Source: JBKPNJ01 sp963695705 (GTDB taxonomy: Bacteria > Actinomycetota > Actinomycetes > Propionibacteriales > Nocardioidaceae). From it: a stretch of DNA of 64,000 nucleotides. The stretch is from the NCBI GenBank assembly GCA_963695705.1, contig CAVOHB010000003.1, positions 1-64,000 of the forward strand. The letters are read 5' to 3'. The stretch's first letter is position 1; each line of letters opens with the position of its first letter. Shown here one piece after another: positions 26,596 to 36,740 of this stretch. The notes under the pieces were generated by a model. That model did not search any database, had not been told where the DNA came from, and saw only the letters and a program-made list of their open reading frames with translations. Both the position numbers and the translations under genes were made by a program.

Positions 26596-27218
26596 ACAGT
26601 GCGATCCTCCGGTACGACCGATTCAAGCGCGTCATCGATGTCGTACTCGCCAGTCTTGGTCTCGTCAGCACAGCGCCGGTACAGGCGGTTATCGCGTTGC
26701 TGGTGCGACGCAGGCTCGGACCCCCGGTGTTCTTTCGTCAACAGCGGCCCGGACTCAACGGGCAGCCGTTCATCCTGGTCAAGTTCCGGACGATGCTCGC
26801 GGACGTTGACGCCACCGGGCCGGCGAGCGATGCCGTTCGCCTCACACCGTTCGGTGGATGGCTCCGGTCCACCAGTCTGGATGAGCTGCCCACCCTGTGG
26901 AACGTACTGAAGGGTGACATGAGCCTGGTCGGTCCGAGACCCCTCTTGATGGCGTATCTCGATCGCTACACGCCCGAACAGGCCCGACGTCACGATGTGC
27001 GTCCGGGGATTACCGGACTCAGTCAAGTGCGTGGTCGCAACGCGCTGACGTGGGAACAGAAGTTCGCCGCAGATATCGAGTACGTCGACCAGGTGAGCCT
27101 GTGCCTCGATCTGCGGATCGTCGCGGCGACAGTGGGATCGGTCATCCGACGTCAGGGCGTCAACGCGGTTGGCGAAGCAACCATGCCTGAGTTCCTCGGA
27201 AACGAGGTGGCACGGTGA
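26592..27218 (+). CDS. Undecaprenyl-phosphate sugar phosphotransferase (PglC-like)
   Basis: A 208-residue monotopic phosphoglycosyl transferase. A single N-terminal re-entrant hydrophobic segment (VVLASLGLVSTAPVQAVIAL) precedes the catalytic domain with FFRQQRPGLNGQPFILVKFR, STSLDELPTLWNVLKGDMS with its Asp-Glu pair, and LVGPRPLLMAYLDRY and RPGITGLSQVRGRN. It lacks the extra N-terminal membrane domain of the WbaP group, so it is of the small PglC type. It should load the first sugar of the glycan onto the lipid carrier. Confidence 0.93.
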   Translation: MNSAILRYDRFKRVIDVVLASLGLVSTAPVQAVIALLVRRRLGPPVFFRQQRPGLNGQPFILVKFRTMLADVDATGPASDAVRLTPFGGWLRSTSLDELPTLWNVLKGDMSLVGPRPLLMAYLDRYTPEQARRHDVRPGITGLSQVRGRNALTWEQKFAADIEYVDQVSLCLDLRIVAATVGSVIRRQGVNAVGEATMPEFLGNEVAR

Positions 27219-27862
27219 GCCCCCGCCTCGTCGTTGTCGGGTGCGGGGGGCAGGGTCGCGAGATCGCCGCCATAGCCGCGCTCGCCCAGGGCGGAATCGA
27301 ATCGCCGGCGGACTTGGTGTTCGTCGATGACTCGCCGTCGGTCGAGAACCTGAAAGTCGTGCAGGACCTCGGCCATGAGTTCCTTGGCACGACGGAGCAC
27401 ATGAGTCTCTTGGACGAGGCAACGCGCTACATCATTGGTGTCGCGGACGGATTGACTCGGGACCGGCTCGCTCATCGGGCGGAGTCATGTGGCTTGACCG
27501 CAACACACTTGGTGCATCCCGACGCCACCGTCGGACCGAACTGTGTCCTGGGACCCGGCACGGTGCTGTGGGCCGGCGCTCGCCTGAGCTCCAATGTCGC
27601 CCTGGGCCGCCACGTTCACGTCAACCAGAACGTCACGGTCGGCCATGACACGGTTGCGGACGACTTTGCGACCATCAATCCATCTGCGGCCGTGTCAGGC
27701 AGGGTCACGCTCGGGTCGTACAGCCTGGTTGGAGCCGGTGCCGTCGTGCTCCAGGGTTTGACGATCGGGGAGAGCGCCATCGTGGGCGCTAGTGCCTGCG
27801 TCACCAAGTCTGTGCCCGACAACGCCACTGCGAAAGGGGTGCCGGCGCGATGGTCTCGATGA
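27215..27862 (+). CDS. Sugar O/N-acyltransferase with left-handed beta-helix (PglD/NeuD-like)
   Basis: A 215-residue acetyltransferase. The N-terminal nucleotide-sugar domain starts LVVVGCGGQGREIAAIAAL; the C-terminal half is a hexapeptide helix, including LVHPDATVGPNCVLGPGTVL, NVTVGHDTVADDFATINPSA and GASACVTKSVPDN. This is the architecture of PglD, which N-acetylates the 4-amino group made by the aminotransferase. GTG start overlapping the transferase stop. Substrate assignment is inferred from gene order. Confidence 0.9.
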   Translation: MSPRLVVVGCGGQGREIAAIAALAQGGIESPADLVFVDDSPSVENLKVVQDLGHEFLGTTEHMSLLDEATRYIIGVADGLTRDRLAHRAESCGLTATHLVHPDATVGPNCVLGPGTVLWAGARLSSNVALGRHVHVNQNVTVGHDTVADDFATINPSAAVSGRVTLGSYSLVGAGAVVLQGLTIGESAIVGASACVTKSVPDNATAKGVPARWSR

Positions 27863-27956
27863 GTGACGAGGTAGTCCTCCGAGCTTCGACCACGCTGCTA
27901 CGGTCCCGATCTACCAGAAGCCGCTACCCAAACGGCCCAGCAGTACGGCCCCCAGA

Positions 27957-28745
27957 ATGAAGAGCGACCTGATCTACGATGTAGGGGCAAACAATGGAAA
28001 TGACACAGATCACTACCTTCGACGCGGATTCCGTGTGCTCGCCATTGAGGCTAACCCCCATCTGGCCAAGGCTGTCATGCGGCGGTTCGAAACCGCGGTC
28101 AAGGACGGGCGACTGACTGTACTGAACGTGGGTATCTTCGAGCAGCCGGGTGCCTTTGAGTTCTACGTCAATGAGACCAATGACGAGCACAGTTCCCTAG
28201 ATCGAGACGCCGGCACCCGCGGGAGAGCGTTCCACAAGATCGAGGTGGAGTGCCAGACATTCAGCAGCATCCTCGCAAAGTATGGCACGCCGTACTACCT
28301 CAAGATCGATATCGAACGCGCCGATATCCACTGTCTCCGGGAGATGAATCCAGACGACCTTTCGGCATATGTCTCTGTAGAGGCGCAGGACTTGGAGTAT
28401 CTGGGATACTTGCAACGACTTGGTTATCAACAGTTCAAGGTCGTTGACCAGTCCACCTTGAACCGCCCGCGGTCGTACCACCGAGAAAGCGTCATCGGTT
28501 GCCTGGCATCAAATCTCAATCATGAGTGGTGCCGCGTCAAACGACACACCGGCTGGGGAAACAATCCATTCCCGATTGCCTCGTCGGGGAATTTCGGTGA
28601 AGACACACCTGGCCCTTGGCGATCCCTGGATGAAGTAGCTTACGAATGGCTACATGTGCGCCTGAGCATGCCACGTCGCGGCACCCTGAACCCGCGCGGT
28701 TGGTTCGACTTTCACGCCAAATTTGAGCCCGACCCTATTATCTGA
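27957..28745 (+). CDS. FkbM-family methyltransferase
   Basis: A 262-residue SAM-dependent methyltransferase. The motif I region is LIYDVGANNGNDTDHYLRRG, followed by VLAIEANPHLAKAVMRRF and YLKIDIERADIHCLREM, the FkbM pattern. Such enzymes in glycan clusters often O-methylate sugars. Base composition drops here, with many A/T third positions (for example the first ten codons), unlike the genes before 27.9 kb, suggesting that the glycan-specific part of the cluster was acquired. Confidence 0.85.
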   Translation: MKSDLIYDVGANNGNDTDHYLRRGFRVLAIEANPHLAKAVMRRFETAVKDGRLTVLNVGIFEQPGAFEFYVNETNDEHSSLDRDAGTRGRAFHKIEVECQTFSSILAKYGTPYYLKIDIERADIHCLREMNPDDLSAYVSVEAQDLEYLGYLQRLGYQQFKVVDQSTLNRPRSYHRESVIGCLASNLNHEWCRVKRHTGWGNNPFPIASSGNFGEDTPGPWRSLDEVAYEWLHVRLSMPRRGTLNPRGWFDFHAKFEPDPII

Positions 28746-28774
28746 CCACTGCGACAATCATCGGGGGCACAGCA

Positions 28775-30152
28775 ATGAGATCAGTCGTTAGGAGTGTCCT
28801 TAGCTGCATCCGCACACGGGGCGCGCAAGGAGAAGGCCGCGCCGGGAGAATAGCGCCTGCCAAGATGCCCAAGTCTCGCAAGTCGGCTGAAGGGCCACGG
28901 GCAAGGCCAAAAGTAGTCTTCCTGGAAACGACCGAGATGTCGCTTCGATCTCACCTGTCCGGGCAAGCCAAGTTTCTTCAGGACTCAGGGTTTGAGGTTC
29001 TCCTGATCGGTTCAGATCTCGGCGGTCTTGAGGACATGGGACTCGACGAAGGCGTTCGAGTGGTCAACCTTCCGATGCCACGCAACCCATCACCTTGGCG
29101 GGACTGCCGTCGCGCTGATGGTCCTCACCGGTATTCTGGTGCAGGAGCGACCAACTCTGCTCGTCTATGGAACACCGAAAGCCGCATTGCTCGGCGCAGT
29201 TGCAGGCACACTCACGAGAGCGCCTGTCCGGGTCTATGTGCTCCACGGATTGCGCCTCGAGACCCTGACTGGTCTGCGACGTGGCTGGATGACGGGCATT
29301 GAATGGTTCGTGATGCGGCTCTCGACTCGAGTGGTTGCGGTGAGTGCTGGCCTCCGCGATTTAGTGATTGAAAGTGGGCTTGCGTCCCGCCCGAAAATTC
29401 AGATCCTCGGCTACGGCTCCAGCAACGGCATCGATGCCACTCGGTACGTCCGTTCTTCTGCAGGTGCGCAAGACCGTGAGCGGACCGAGCTAACAGTTGA
29501 CCCACGAGATTTCGTCTATGTATTCCTAGGTCGGCTAACCAGCGATAAGGGAATCGACGATCTGATCGATGCGTTTCAGGTTGTTCGCCGGGATCGGGAC
29601 AACCAGCGACTCCTCCTAGTCGGAGATATCGAGGGTTCCACGGAAGAGAAGCAACGGCTGATCGCCCGGATCGAGTGTGCGCCGGGCGTACTACACCACA
29701 GTTACCGGTCCGATGTCCGTGAGGTCCTATCCTCCTGCAATTGCCTCGTCTTGCCGACCTACCGAGAAGGTTTGCCCAACGTTCTACTCGAGGCGGCGGC
29801 GTTGGCGCTTCCCGTGATCGCATCGAATGCGACCGGAGTCCGGGACATTGTCGAGAATCATCGCACCGGGCTGATCGTGCCGGTGCATGACACTGGTCTT
29901 CTGGCGGCGGCGATGCGTGATGTTCGGGATGCTTATCCTCAGGCTCTCGCGCGAGCCGAGCGCGCGCGCGCGGACGTCTCCCTCCGCTTCGAACGAACCG
30001 CGGTATGGAACCACTGGTTGGCCTTCTTCATGGGATTGACGCCCATCGATGGGCAGATCCGGGCTCCCATCACACGTTCGGACGCCGGTTGCCTTCCCAG
30101 TGTTAGTGCTCCTGGACCGACCATCGGCGCGGGGATCGGCACCTGTCGATGA
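28775..30152 (+). pseudogene. GT4-type glycosyltransferase, one frameshift
   Basis: The N-terminal part reads PKVVFLETTEMSLRSHLSGQ and then VVNLPMPRNPSPWRD in one frame; the rest reads ALMVLTGILVQERPTLLVYG, FVYVFLGRLTSDKGIDDLID and TYREGLPNVLLEAAALALPV in another. Skipping one base near 29103 joins them into a 458-residue protein. The C-terminal block with EGLPNVLLEA is the GT4 nucleotide-sugar site. The fold suggests an EPS side-chain transferase. The break has the same character as others in the window. Confidence 0.82.
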
Positions 30153-30158
30153 CCCGTA

Positions 30159-31427
30159 ATGCGACGGCTCCGAACCCTGACCTTCTCGCTCGTATGCGTC
30201 TTCGGGGGCGTTACCACAGCGTCTGGCGCTCTCGTCGCACATGGCTTTGGAGTCCTGGCAGCAGTTTACGCCGCGCTGCAGTTGGGTCCGTCCTCATTTG
30301 GCCTGCTGGCCCTCATCCAATCCGCTGGCGCTCTACTGGGAACGACCGCCTCGTTTGGGATGAGCCGCGGAAGCCTACGTTTGCTATCTCAACAGCATCT
30401 CTCGGCGGCCCGCCGCGAGGCCATCTGGCGTATGAGCATAGGGATCCCGCTCCTCGCCCTTTCCGTACTTGGAGCATCCGCGCTCGCTGCTCGGCAGATG
30501 GCGGGGGTTGCGCTGACCCCAGGGGGAACGAAGGCACTGGGCGCATGCGTTCTACTTGGGCTGGCTTGGGTGACGCACCAGCAGGTTCAGAGTGGCCTCC
30601 TCGCTGACTTCCGGTTCCGCCGGGCTGCGCAATGTACTGCAGCCCGCGGATTCACCCTAGGGTTCGTGCTTTGCCTTGCGGTGACCTCGACCAGTGACCC
30701 TGTCACCATCGCCGGCACAATCGCGCTGTCAGATGCCGTCATCGGCTCGACCCTGCTCCTTTGGGTATCCACGGCTTACAAGCGGCGCTCCGCGTTCCAC
30801 ATCAGCCAGTCTCGAGGTTCCATCCTCCGTGAGGTGTGGCAAAACGCGTTACCGGGATGGACAGCAGATGTATGCACGACCTCCATGGGATGGGTTTGTC
30901 TTTGGCTATTGACGAGTGTATACGAGGCTCCTGAAGCAGCTGGTGTATTTGCGGTTGGGCAGAGGCTGTCGTTCGGGGTTCTTCTGATCGCCAACCAGCT
31001 CTCGGTTTCGGCGCTTCCCATTCTGACATCTGTCGCTAGTGAGCAGGCGGGAGTCCTTGCGCGCTTGGCGTTTCACAAGTATCTGAGATGGACGCTCCTG
31101 TTTACAGTTCCCGTGGCAATGGCAGCGATAGTCCTAACCTTCACCGCGCTACCGGCTTTCGCGGATCAATTCTCTGCCGGGCGACTAGCCATCTCCGTCT
31201 TGCTGGCTGCATCGATCCCATCCTCCGTCGGTGTGCTGCTCGGCACCTATGCTCAGGCCCGTGGCGAACTGAAACTCTGGCTCTACTCTGACTTCGTACT
31301 AGCAGGAACGTTCGGTGCCGGCCTTCTCGTGATCGGGGATACTGGCTCGTCAGCGCTTGGCCCCGGCCTTTGTTACGCAATAGGCGCAGGTCGCGAGGAC
31401 TGCCTACCTTGCTCGACTGTTGCGTGA
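30159..31427 (+). CDS. Polysaccharide flippase (Wzx/MATE-like), 3' end frameshifted
   Basis: A membrane protein with about twelve helices, beginning LTFSLVCVFGGVTTASGALV, the type that moves lipid-linked oligosaccharide repeat units across the membrane. As given it ends at 31427 in an unlikely tail (GREDCLPCSTVA). Skipping one base near 31390 continues it as AIGAVARTAYLARLLREPQ, a convincing flippase end, but that frame then has no stop before the polymerase frame. The true end is therefore unclear. It lies six bases after the glycosyltransferase gene. Confidence 0.78.
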   Translation: MRRLRTLTFSLVCVFGGVTTASGALVAHGFGVLAAVYAALQLGPSSFGLLALIQSAGALLGTTASFGMSRGSLRLLSQQHLSAARREAIWRMSIGIPLLALSVLGASALAARQMAGVALTPGGTKALGACVLLGLAWVTHQQVQSGLLADFRFRRAAQCTAARGFTLGFVLCLAVTSTSDPVTIAGTIALSDAVIGSTLLLWVSTAYKRRSAFHISQSRGSILREVWQNALPGWTADVCTTSMGWVCLWLLTSVYEAPEAAGVFAVGQRLSFGVLLIANQLSVSALPILTSVASEQAGVLARLAFHKYLRWTLLFTVPVAMAAIVLTFTALPAFADQFSAGRLAISVLLAASIPSSVGVLLGTYAQARGELKLWLYSDFVLAGTFGAGLLVIGDTGSSALGPGLCYAIGAGREDCLPCSTVA

Positions 31428-31482
31428 GCCGCAGGCGGGCCGCGCCTGGAAGCGGCGGGCTCGCCTCACGGCGCGGACACAA

Positions 31483-32925
31483 GTGCTGGGCGACCGCGTT
31501 GGGGCGATTTGGTATGCCGGCTTGGCAATCTTCGCCGGTCTTCTTCCCCTCAGCACCCACGGAAGTGCAAGGTCTCCACTCCAGTTCGTCGTCATATTCA
31601 GCTCCCTCACGTTCTGCATGCTGGCCATCGGCTTCGAATCCCTCAGATTTCGACGAGATCAACTACTGACCCCCATCAACTGGTTACTCCTGGGTTGGGG
31701 AATCAATCTGGTGCTGCTACCTCAGCTCCTTGCGCTCTTTGGACCAACGAGAGGCACCCTCTTGTCGATGCCGAACGACAGTTCAATCTCACAGGTCATT
31801 GCGTGGCAGACTCTCGCCTTCGGAGCATTCGCAGGAGGCCTGGCTATTTACGGCATACTTGGGAAGGAGTCTGCTGATGTTCCGCCTCCCACCGTCCCTT
31901 CCGCCAGATCCGCGTGGTGGGCTTTCACCCTGCTTTCGGCCATCGGCTTTCTAGGCTTGATCCTCCGCTTTCGCGGCATGTCACCCCTGGTGGCTTATCT
32001 ATCGGGCCGGGGGAATTTGCCAGGTGAGCTGCCGAATGGGCCATCGGGGTTTCTTGGACTAACACTCACCGGGCTGCTGGCACTTGCCGCCTGTGTTCTG
32101 GCTTTCATGGAGGTTCCACGAATATTGTGGGTGCTCAGATGGATTCTGGTACTTGTTCTGCTTCTGCTGGGCACCGGCGTCTTCAACTACAATCGATCTT
32201 TGGTGGTCGTGGCCGTTCTCGCGTTAGCCTCTGTCTACTCAACGTGGAACCGCAGGCTGTCTCCGGCGATTCTGCTCACCGGCGCGGTGGTGTTGCTGCT
32301 TGGGGCACTCGCGCTCGGAACATTTCGGACGATCTATTTCGGTACTCAGGCTGGCGAAATATCGGTACGATCTGCAGGTCTCGCCGACTATGACACGGAC
32401 GTGCGGGGCGCGTTGGAGAGTGCGATGCGTGGCCCGCAATATGGTGCCACTGCCATTGGCGCGCTTGACTCCGGGGTGATCGACCGGCAGCCAGACAATC
32501 TGCTCAACGACATCCTTGCGCCAGTACCCCGGTTGGGTAAGTCGTTCAGGGACGCAACCACGTCCGTCAAGTTCTCGTATGTAGTGCGTGGGGATGCGAG
32601 ATTCGTCGACACTGCGCCTCCGCTACTCATTGAAATCATGATGACTGTCGGCCCACTATTCATTCTGCCTACATTCTTGGCGTTCGGAGTCTTTGTAGGA
32701 TGGGTGGAGAGACGGTGGGTAACAGCCCAGTCGCCGCTGACCACCTACTGTTGGATGTTCTTGGGACTATGGTCTGGATACCTGTTGGCGGGCTCAGCCC
32801 AATTTCTTGTCCAAGCGATGATTTACTTCGGCCTACCCATTTTCTTCGCGGTTGTGCTCATCCAACGGTGGCAAGTCGTCAGCGGCGACCAGCTCTCGGC
32901 GCATCGACAGGTTTTCCAACAATGA
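31483..32925 (+). CDS. Oligosaccharide repeat-unit polymerase (O-antigen polymerase-like)
   Basis: About 480 residues from GTG 31483, with roughly ten to twelve hydrophobic helices and a large loop (about residues 280-390) that includes YDTDVRGALESAMRGPQY. The pattern fits Wzy-type polymerases, which are poorly conserved in sequence. The C-terminal region holds FILPTFLAFGVFVGWVERRW. The stop overlaps the next glycosyltransferase start (ATGA). The start is uncertain because the same frame is open further upstream into the flippase tail. Confidence 0.72.
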   Translation: MLGDRVGAIWYAGLAIFAGLLPLSTHGSARSPLQFVVIFSSLTFCMLAIGFESLRFRRDQLLTPINWLLLGWGINLVLLPQLLALFGPTRGTLLSMPNDSSISQVIAWQTLAFGAFAGGLAIYGILGKESADVPPPTVPSARSAWWAFTLLSAIGFLGLILRFRGMSPLVAYLSGRGNLPGELPNGPSGFLGLTLTGLLALAACVLAFMEVPRILWVLRWILVLVLLLLGTGVFNYNRSLVVVAVLALASVYSTWNRRLSPAILLTGAVVLLLGALALGTFRTIYFGTQAGEISVRSAGLADYDTDVRGALESAMRGPQYGATAIGALDSGVIDRQPDNLLNDILAPVPRLGKSFRDATTSVKFSYVVRGDARFVDTAPPLLIEIMMTVGPLFILPTFLAFGVFVGWVERRWVTAQSPLTTYCWMFLGLWSGYLLAGSAQFLVQAMIYFGLPIFFAVVLIQRWQVVSGDQLSAHRQVFQQ

Positions 32926-33933
32926 GGGTCGCAATTTGTGGCGGCATTCTCCACCACTCGTCCGCGCGCAGGCGCCGGGTTCAGCCGACTACTGAGACGA
33001 TTCTCGTCGAAGGGTTGTCATCCGCCGGCATTGATGTGTTGGAGTTGAGCCCGCGCGCACTCGGTCGCGGGGTGGCAGCAGCCTTCCGCGGTGTCGATCT
33101 TGTTCATATCCACCACCCTGGCAGGCTAACATCAGTTCTTGGCTTTCTACCCGCGAGAGCACCGCTGATCTACACGCCGCATCGGATGTACGACCCAGAT
33201 CGGGCGCTTCTTGCCGTTGGACACCGCCGCATGAAACAAGCGGCACGTTATGTCGTCGCCCTTTCCCCGGCCGAGGTTGAGCATCTGCGAGCCCGTGGAT
33301 GGACCGCTGACTCCATTGCGCTGATTCCCAACGGTCTGCCTGGGGTGGGGCTGAGGCCGTGCACGCGTGTGGCCCCATCGGTTGAGGGTTCGCTCCGAAT
33401 TCTCTTCGTCGGCCAACTCGTGCCGGTCAAACAGCCGCAGATGATTCTTTATGCCCTGGCGACCAGCCGCCTGCGGCCACAGCATCGCGCTAACGATGGT
33501 TTTCCAGAATGATTCAATGCTCTGCCAGCTTCGCAATCTGGCCTCAGCCTTGGGGATCGCCTCGCAGGTCAACTGGAAGGGGAAACTAACCGGGAAGGCT
33601 CTGGCGGACGAGTACTATCGAGCGCATGCTCTCGTATTGTCGAGCAGATCGGAAGCTTTGCCCTCGGTGATCACTGAGGCTATGTTCACCGGCCTACCAG
33701 TTATTGCGCCCGATGTTGGAGGGATAAGGTGGCAACTCAATGGGTGGGGGGTCTGCCTTAGTCATGCGACGACTCACTCGCTTGCCTTGGCTTTCCAAGA
33801 AGTCTTCACTTGTGATTGGTACGGCTTCGAATCCGCGAAGGTAGTGGCCGGATCCGCCCGGGACAGGTTCTCGCCAGCCCTGATGGTTGAACGCCACCTT
33901 GAGTTGTACAAGCGAGTTGCCCATGAGCAGTAG
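32922..33933 (+). pseudogene. GT4-type glycosyltransferase, one frameshift
   Basis: The first part contains VDLVHIHHPGRLTSVLGFLP, ALSPAEVEHLRARGW and ILFVGQLVPVKQPQMILYAL. The second, in another frame, contains LTMVFQNDSMLCQLRNLASA and SSRSEALPSVITEAMFTGLP with PVIAPDVGG, the nucleotide-sugar site. Skipping one base near 33488 gives a continuous 336-residue protein of normal GT4 size. ATG 32922 overlaps the polymerase stop by four bases. Confidence 0.82.
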
Positions 33934-34735
33934 TCCACGGAGTTCGGTAGATTTCCTCCTGCCAATCAAGCCGCCAGCCCCTTACCTGGATGAAACTCTG
34001 CTCAGTATCCTCTCGCAGACGCACAAGGACTGGTTCCTCATCGCGGTGGTGGATGGCGCTTCCGTGCCGACAGTCCAAGTGCTTGAAGACCGCATCCCCA
34101 GTCAACGTTTGCGGATAATTGAGTCGCCGATGCCTCGTGGCATCGCTGTCTCGCTCAATGAAGCGCTCCGTGAGTCGAATTCAGAGTTCTGTGCCCGAAT
34201 CGATGCTGACGATGTGTGCGAACCAGATAGGATCGAAGTTCAACTCGAACTAATGCGGGACTCGCCCAGCATGGTCGTCTTGGGCGGTTCCGCTGCGATC
34301 ATAGACGCCACCGGCCGGATCAGGCGCTGGTATCAAGCCTTGGACGATTGTGACCTCGCACGCCGATTGCTCTGGCGGAATAGGATAGTGCACTCGTCCG
34401 TTTTGATGCGTCGGGCACCCATTCTCGCAGTAGGCGGCTACGACTCCGCGGCGGTGCGGCGCGAGGATTACGAGTTATGGATGCGCGTAGCCCTTGCCGG
34501 CAGCGTGGCAACTATGAGCAAGAGACTCGTCCGCTACCGGGTCGTTCCCGGTCAGGAAAGCGAAATGCCGGCCCCCACATCTTCTATTGCGGCGGTGTCA
34601 CGCGCACGGATGGCACTGGCAGAACGCCTCGGCTTGTCACGCATCGAGGCGCGTTTCATCGACGCTGCATGGCGCACCGCGCAATCTCCCGTCTACCGTG
34701 CTTGTTCCCCCAGGGGGAGTCGGTGGTCGGCCTGA
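33923..34735 (+). CDS. Family 2 glycosyltransferase
   Basis: A 270-residue GT-A fold enzyme. The start VDFLLPIKPPAPYLDETLLS, the DxD-type motif FCARIDADDVCEPDRI and the acceptor-side block RRAPILAVGGYDSAAVRRED are typical of GT2 proteins in EPS clusters. ATG 33923 overlaps the preceding GT4 gene by 11 bases. It is the last plus-strand gene of the glycan cluster; its C-terminus (VYRACSPRGSRWSA) is short and may be trimmed. The following 190 bases up to the dehydratase end contain no gene I can support. Confidence 0.85.
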   Translation: MSSSPRSSVDFLLPIKPPAPYLDETLLSILSQTHKDWFLIAVVDGASVPTVQVLEDRIPSQRLRIIESPMPRGIAVSLNEALRESNSEFCARIDADDVCEPDRIEVQLELMRDSPSMVVLGGSAAIIDATGRIRRWYQALDDCDLARRLLWRNRIVHSSVLMRRAPILAVGGYDSAAVRREDYELWMRVALAGSVATMSKRLVRYRVVPGQESEMPAPTSSIAAVSRARMALAERLGLSRIEARFIDAAWRTAQSPVYRACSPRGSRWSA

Positions 34736-34921
34736 GCACTGGTGCCGGTCCGCATCGCTGCGCTGTGCACGCCGAATCAACGGCACCACCTCGACGTTCG
34801 AGTCTCGACGCGCGAACGGACCGGCGGAAGCGATGATCACGGTCACCCTGCGAGGGGAGTCACTGATGCAGACCCAGGGGCTCTTCCACCGCGCTCCAGC
34901 CAGGTAGGCCCACATAGGGGG

Positions 34922-36740
34922 TCAGTGGCCGCAGTGCTCATGCTTCTGCACAGCTGAGACATGACGTGCTACAAGAACGTGATTCGACCCCCCCGGATCA
35001 AGGCCACGGACATCAGGTCCGCTTACGGCCGGGACCGCCACATGCGAAACCTGCGGGTGCACCCGGCGTTCATCCGGCTCACCGAGCCCGAACAGGTCCT
35101 CGTGCAGCTTCTCCCCTTGCCGGAGGCCCGTGTACTGGATCTCGAGATCCACTCCTGAGACATCGATGAGGTGGCGGGCAACCGCGTCGATCCGTATCGG
35201 CTCGCCCATGTCAAGCACCAGCGCCTCACCATCCTGGCCGATAGCTGCGGCTTGGATCACGAGTGCGACTGCCTCCTGGACAGTCATGAAGTATCGCGTC
35301 ACGTCTGGATGAGTGACAGTCAGCGGCTTTCCGGCCTCGATCTGCGCAGTGAACGCAGTGAGGACGGAGCCACGGCTCCCCAGTACGTTGCCGAAGCGGA
35401 CACTAAGGTAGGTGCCAGGGCTTGCCGCCGCGGCGGCTGCTGTGAGGCCTTCAGCGATTCGCTTGGAATAGCCCAGAACGCTAATCGGATTCGCAGCCTT
35501 GTCGGTTGAGATGTTGACGAATCTCTCAGCATGGTTCGCTGACGCCGCATCTAGCACCGTGAGCGTGCCCCAAATGTTGGTCTTTACCGCCTCGCCGGGA
35601 TATAGCTCAAGAATAGGTAGGTGTTTCAAGGCAGCGGCATGAAACACCACCTGGGGTCTCCTCACGGCGAATAGCTCATTCACAAATTCTTGATCGCGAA
35701 TGTCTCCGAGAACGACCTCGCCTCGAGTCGAGGAGAGCCCGCCCATGGATCGACAGCTGGACGGCATGTAGAGCTGACTCGTCACGATCACACATGATGA
35801 GCTCCGACGGACCATGCCTGGCGATCTGCCGGCAGAGTTCAGAGCCGATCGAGCCACCAGCACCTGTGACCAACACCCGCCGACCGGCGAGGTAGCTCGC
35901 GATGGAGGCCAAGTCCGTTTCGAACTGGCGGCGACCTAGGAGATCCGCGACGTCGAGGTCGCGGACACTGTGGATGTCCACTCGCCCTAGAAGCAGGTCA
36001 TTGACTCCTGGAACAACCTTGACCTCGAGACCGGCCGCCATCGCCTTCTGCGTGATCCTTCGGATGACCGATGCGTCGGCGCTCGGAATTGCGACGACGA
36101 GAACGGTCGCAGTGGTCCGCTCGGCCGCGCATTCTATGTCGCAGGACGTTCCGAGCACCGGTATCCCATAGAGGCGAAGGTGACGCTTCACCAGGTTGTC
36201 GTCAAGCAATCCCACGGGTTCCCACGTGGCTCTGGCATCTGTCAACATCGATCGTACGAGTTGGCGGCCACCCTCACCTGCGCCTAGAACGAGTACGCGA
36301 GTTGAGTCGATCAGTCGTTCGGAATGTCGGACCTCTTCAACCAACTGCCGGAACGCCGCGCGCCCACCGCCCATCACCGCGAGGGAAACAAAAATCGCCA
36401 TCAGTGGGATCGACCGGGGTAACCAATACGGGTGACTCTGGAGATTCACCAGGAACAGCGCGCCGCCCGATGTACCCACGATCAGGCCCAGCGCCATCAT
36501 TTCTTCCAGGCTCGCCATCTTGGATCGCCCCAGGTGCAGACGCCTCATCCACGCCAGGGCCGTGTAGGTGACGACTACCAACATCCATGCGACGGCCAGA
36601 TGGTCCCAGGGTACGAGCTGAGAATCGAAGTCCATCCTCGCCAGCGCTGCCACTGCAAGTCCGATGGCCCACGCCGCCGCATCAAAGGTTATGAGCAACA
36701 CGTACCGACGCAAACTGAGTCTTCGTACGACGGCCTTCAT
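34922..36740 (-). pseudogene. NDP-sugar 4,6-dehydratase (PglF/CapD-like), one frameshift
   Basis: The N-terminal ~150 residues hold four or five membrane helices (YVLLITFDAAAWAIGLAVAA onward), then a first Rossmann unit (TRVLVLGAGEGGRQLVRSML), then the catalytic domain (RVLVTGAGGSIGSELCRQIA). The second frame continues with EVVLGDIRDQEF, FHAAALKHLPILE, the catalytic triad region VNISTDKAANPISVLGYSKR and TRYFMTVQEAV. Skipping one base near 35720 gives 605 residues, the normal PglF/CapD length. It converts UDP-GlcNAc to the 4-keto sugar used by the aminotransferase at 25414. Transcribed opposite to the rest of the cluster. Confidence 0.85.

Noticed and set aside
34736..34921. Transposase remnant in the gap between the GT2 and dehydratase genes
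   Set aside because: I looked for transposase motifs or terminal repeats and found none I could support; only very short open frames are present.
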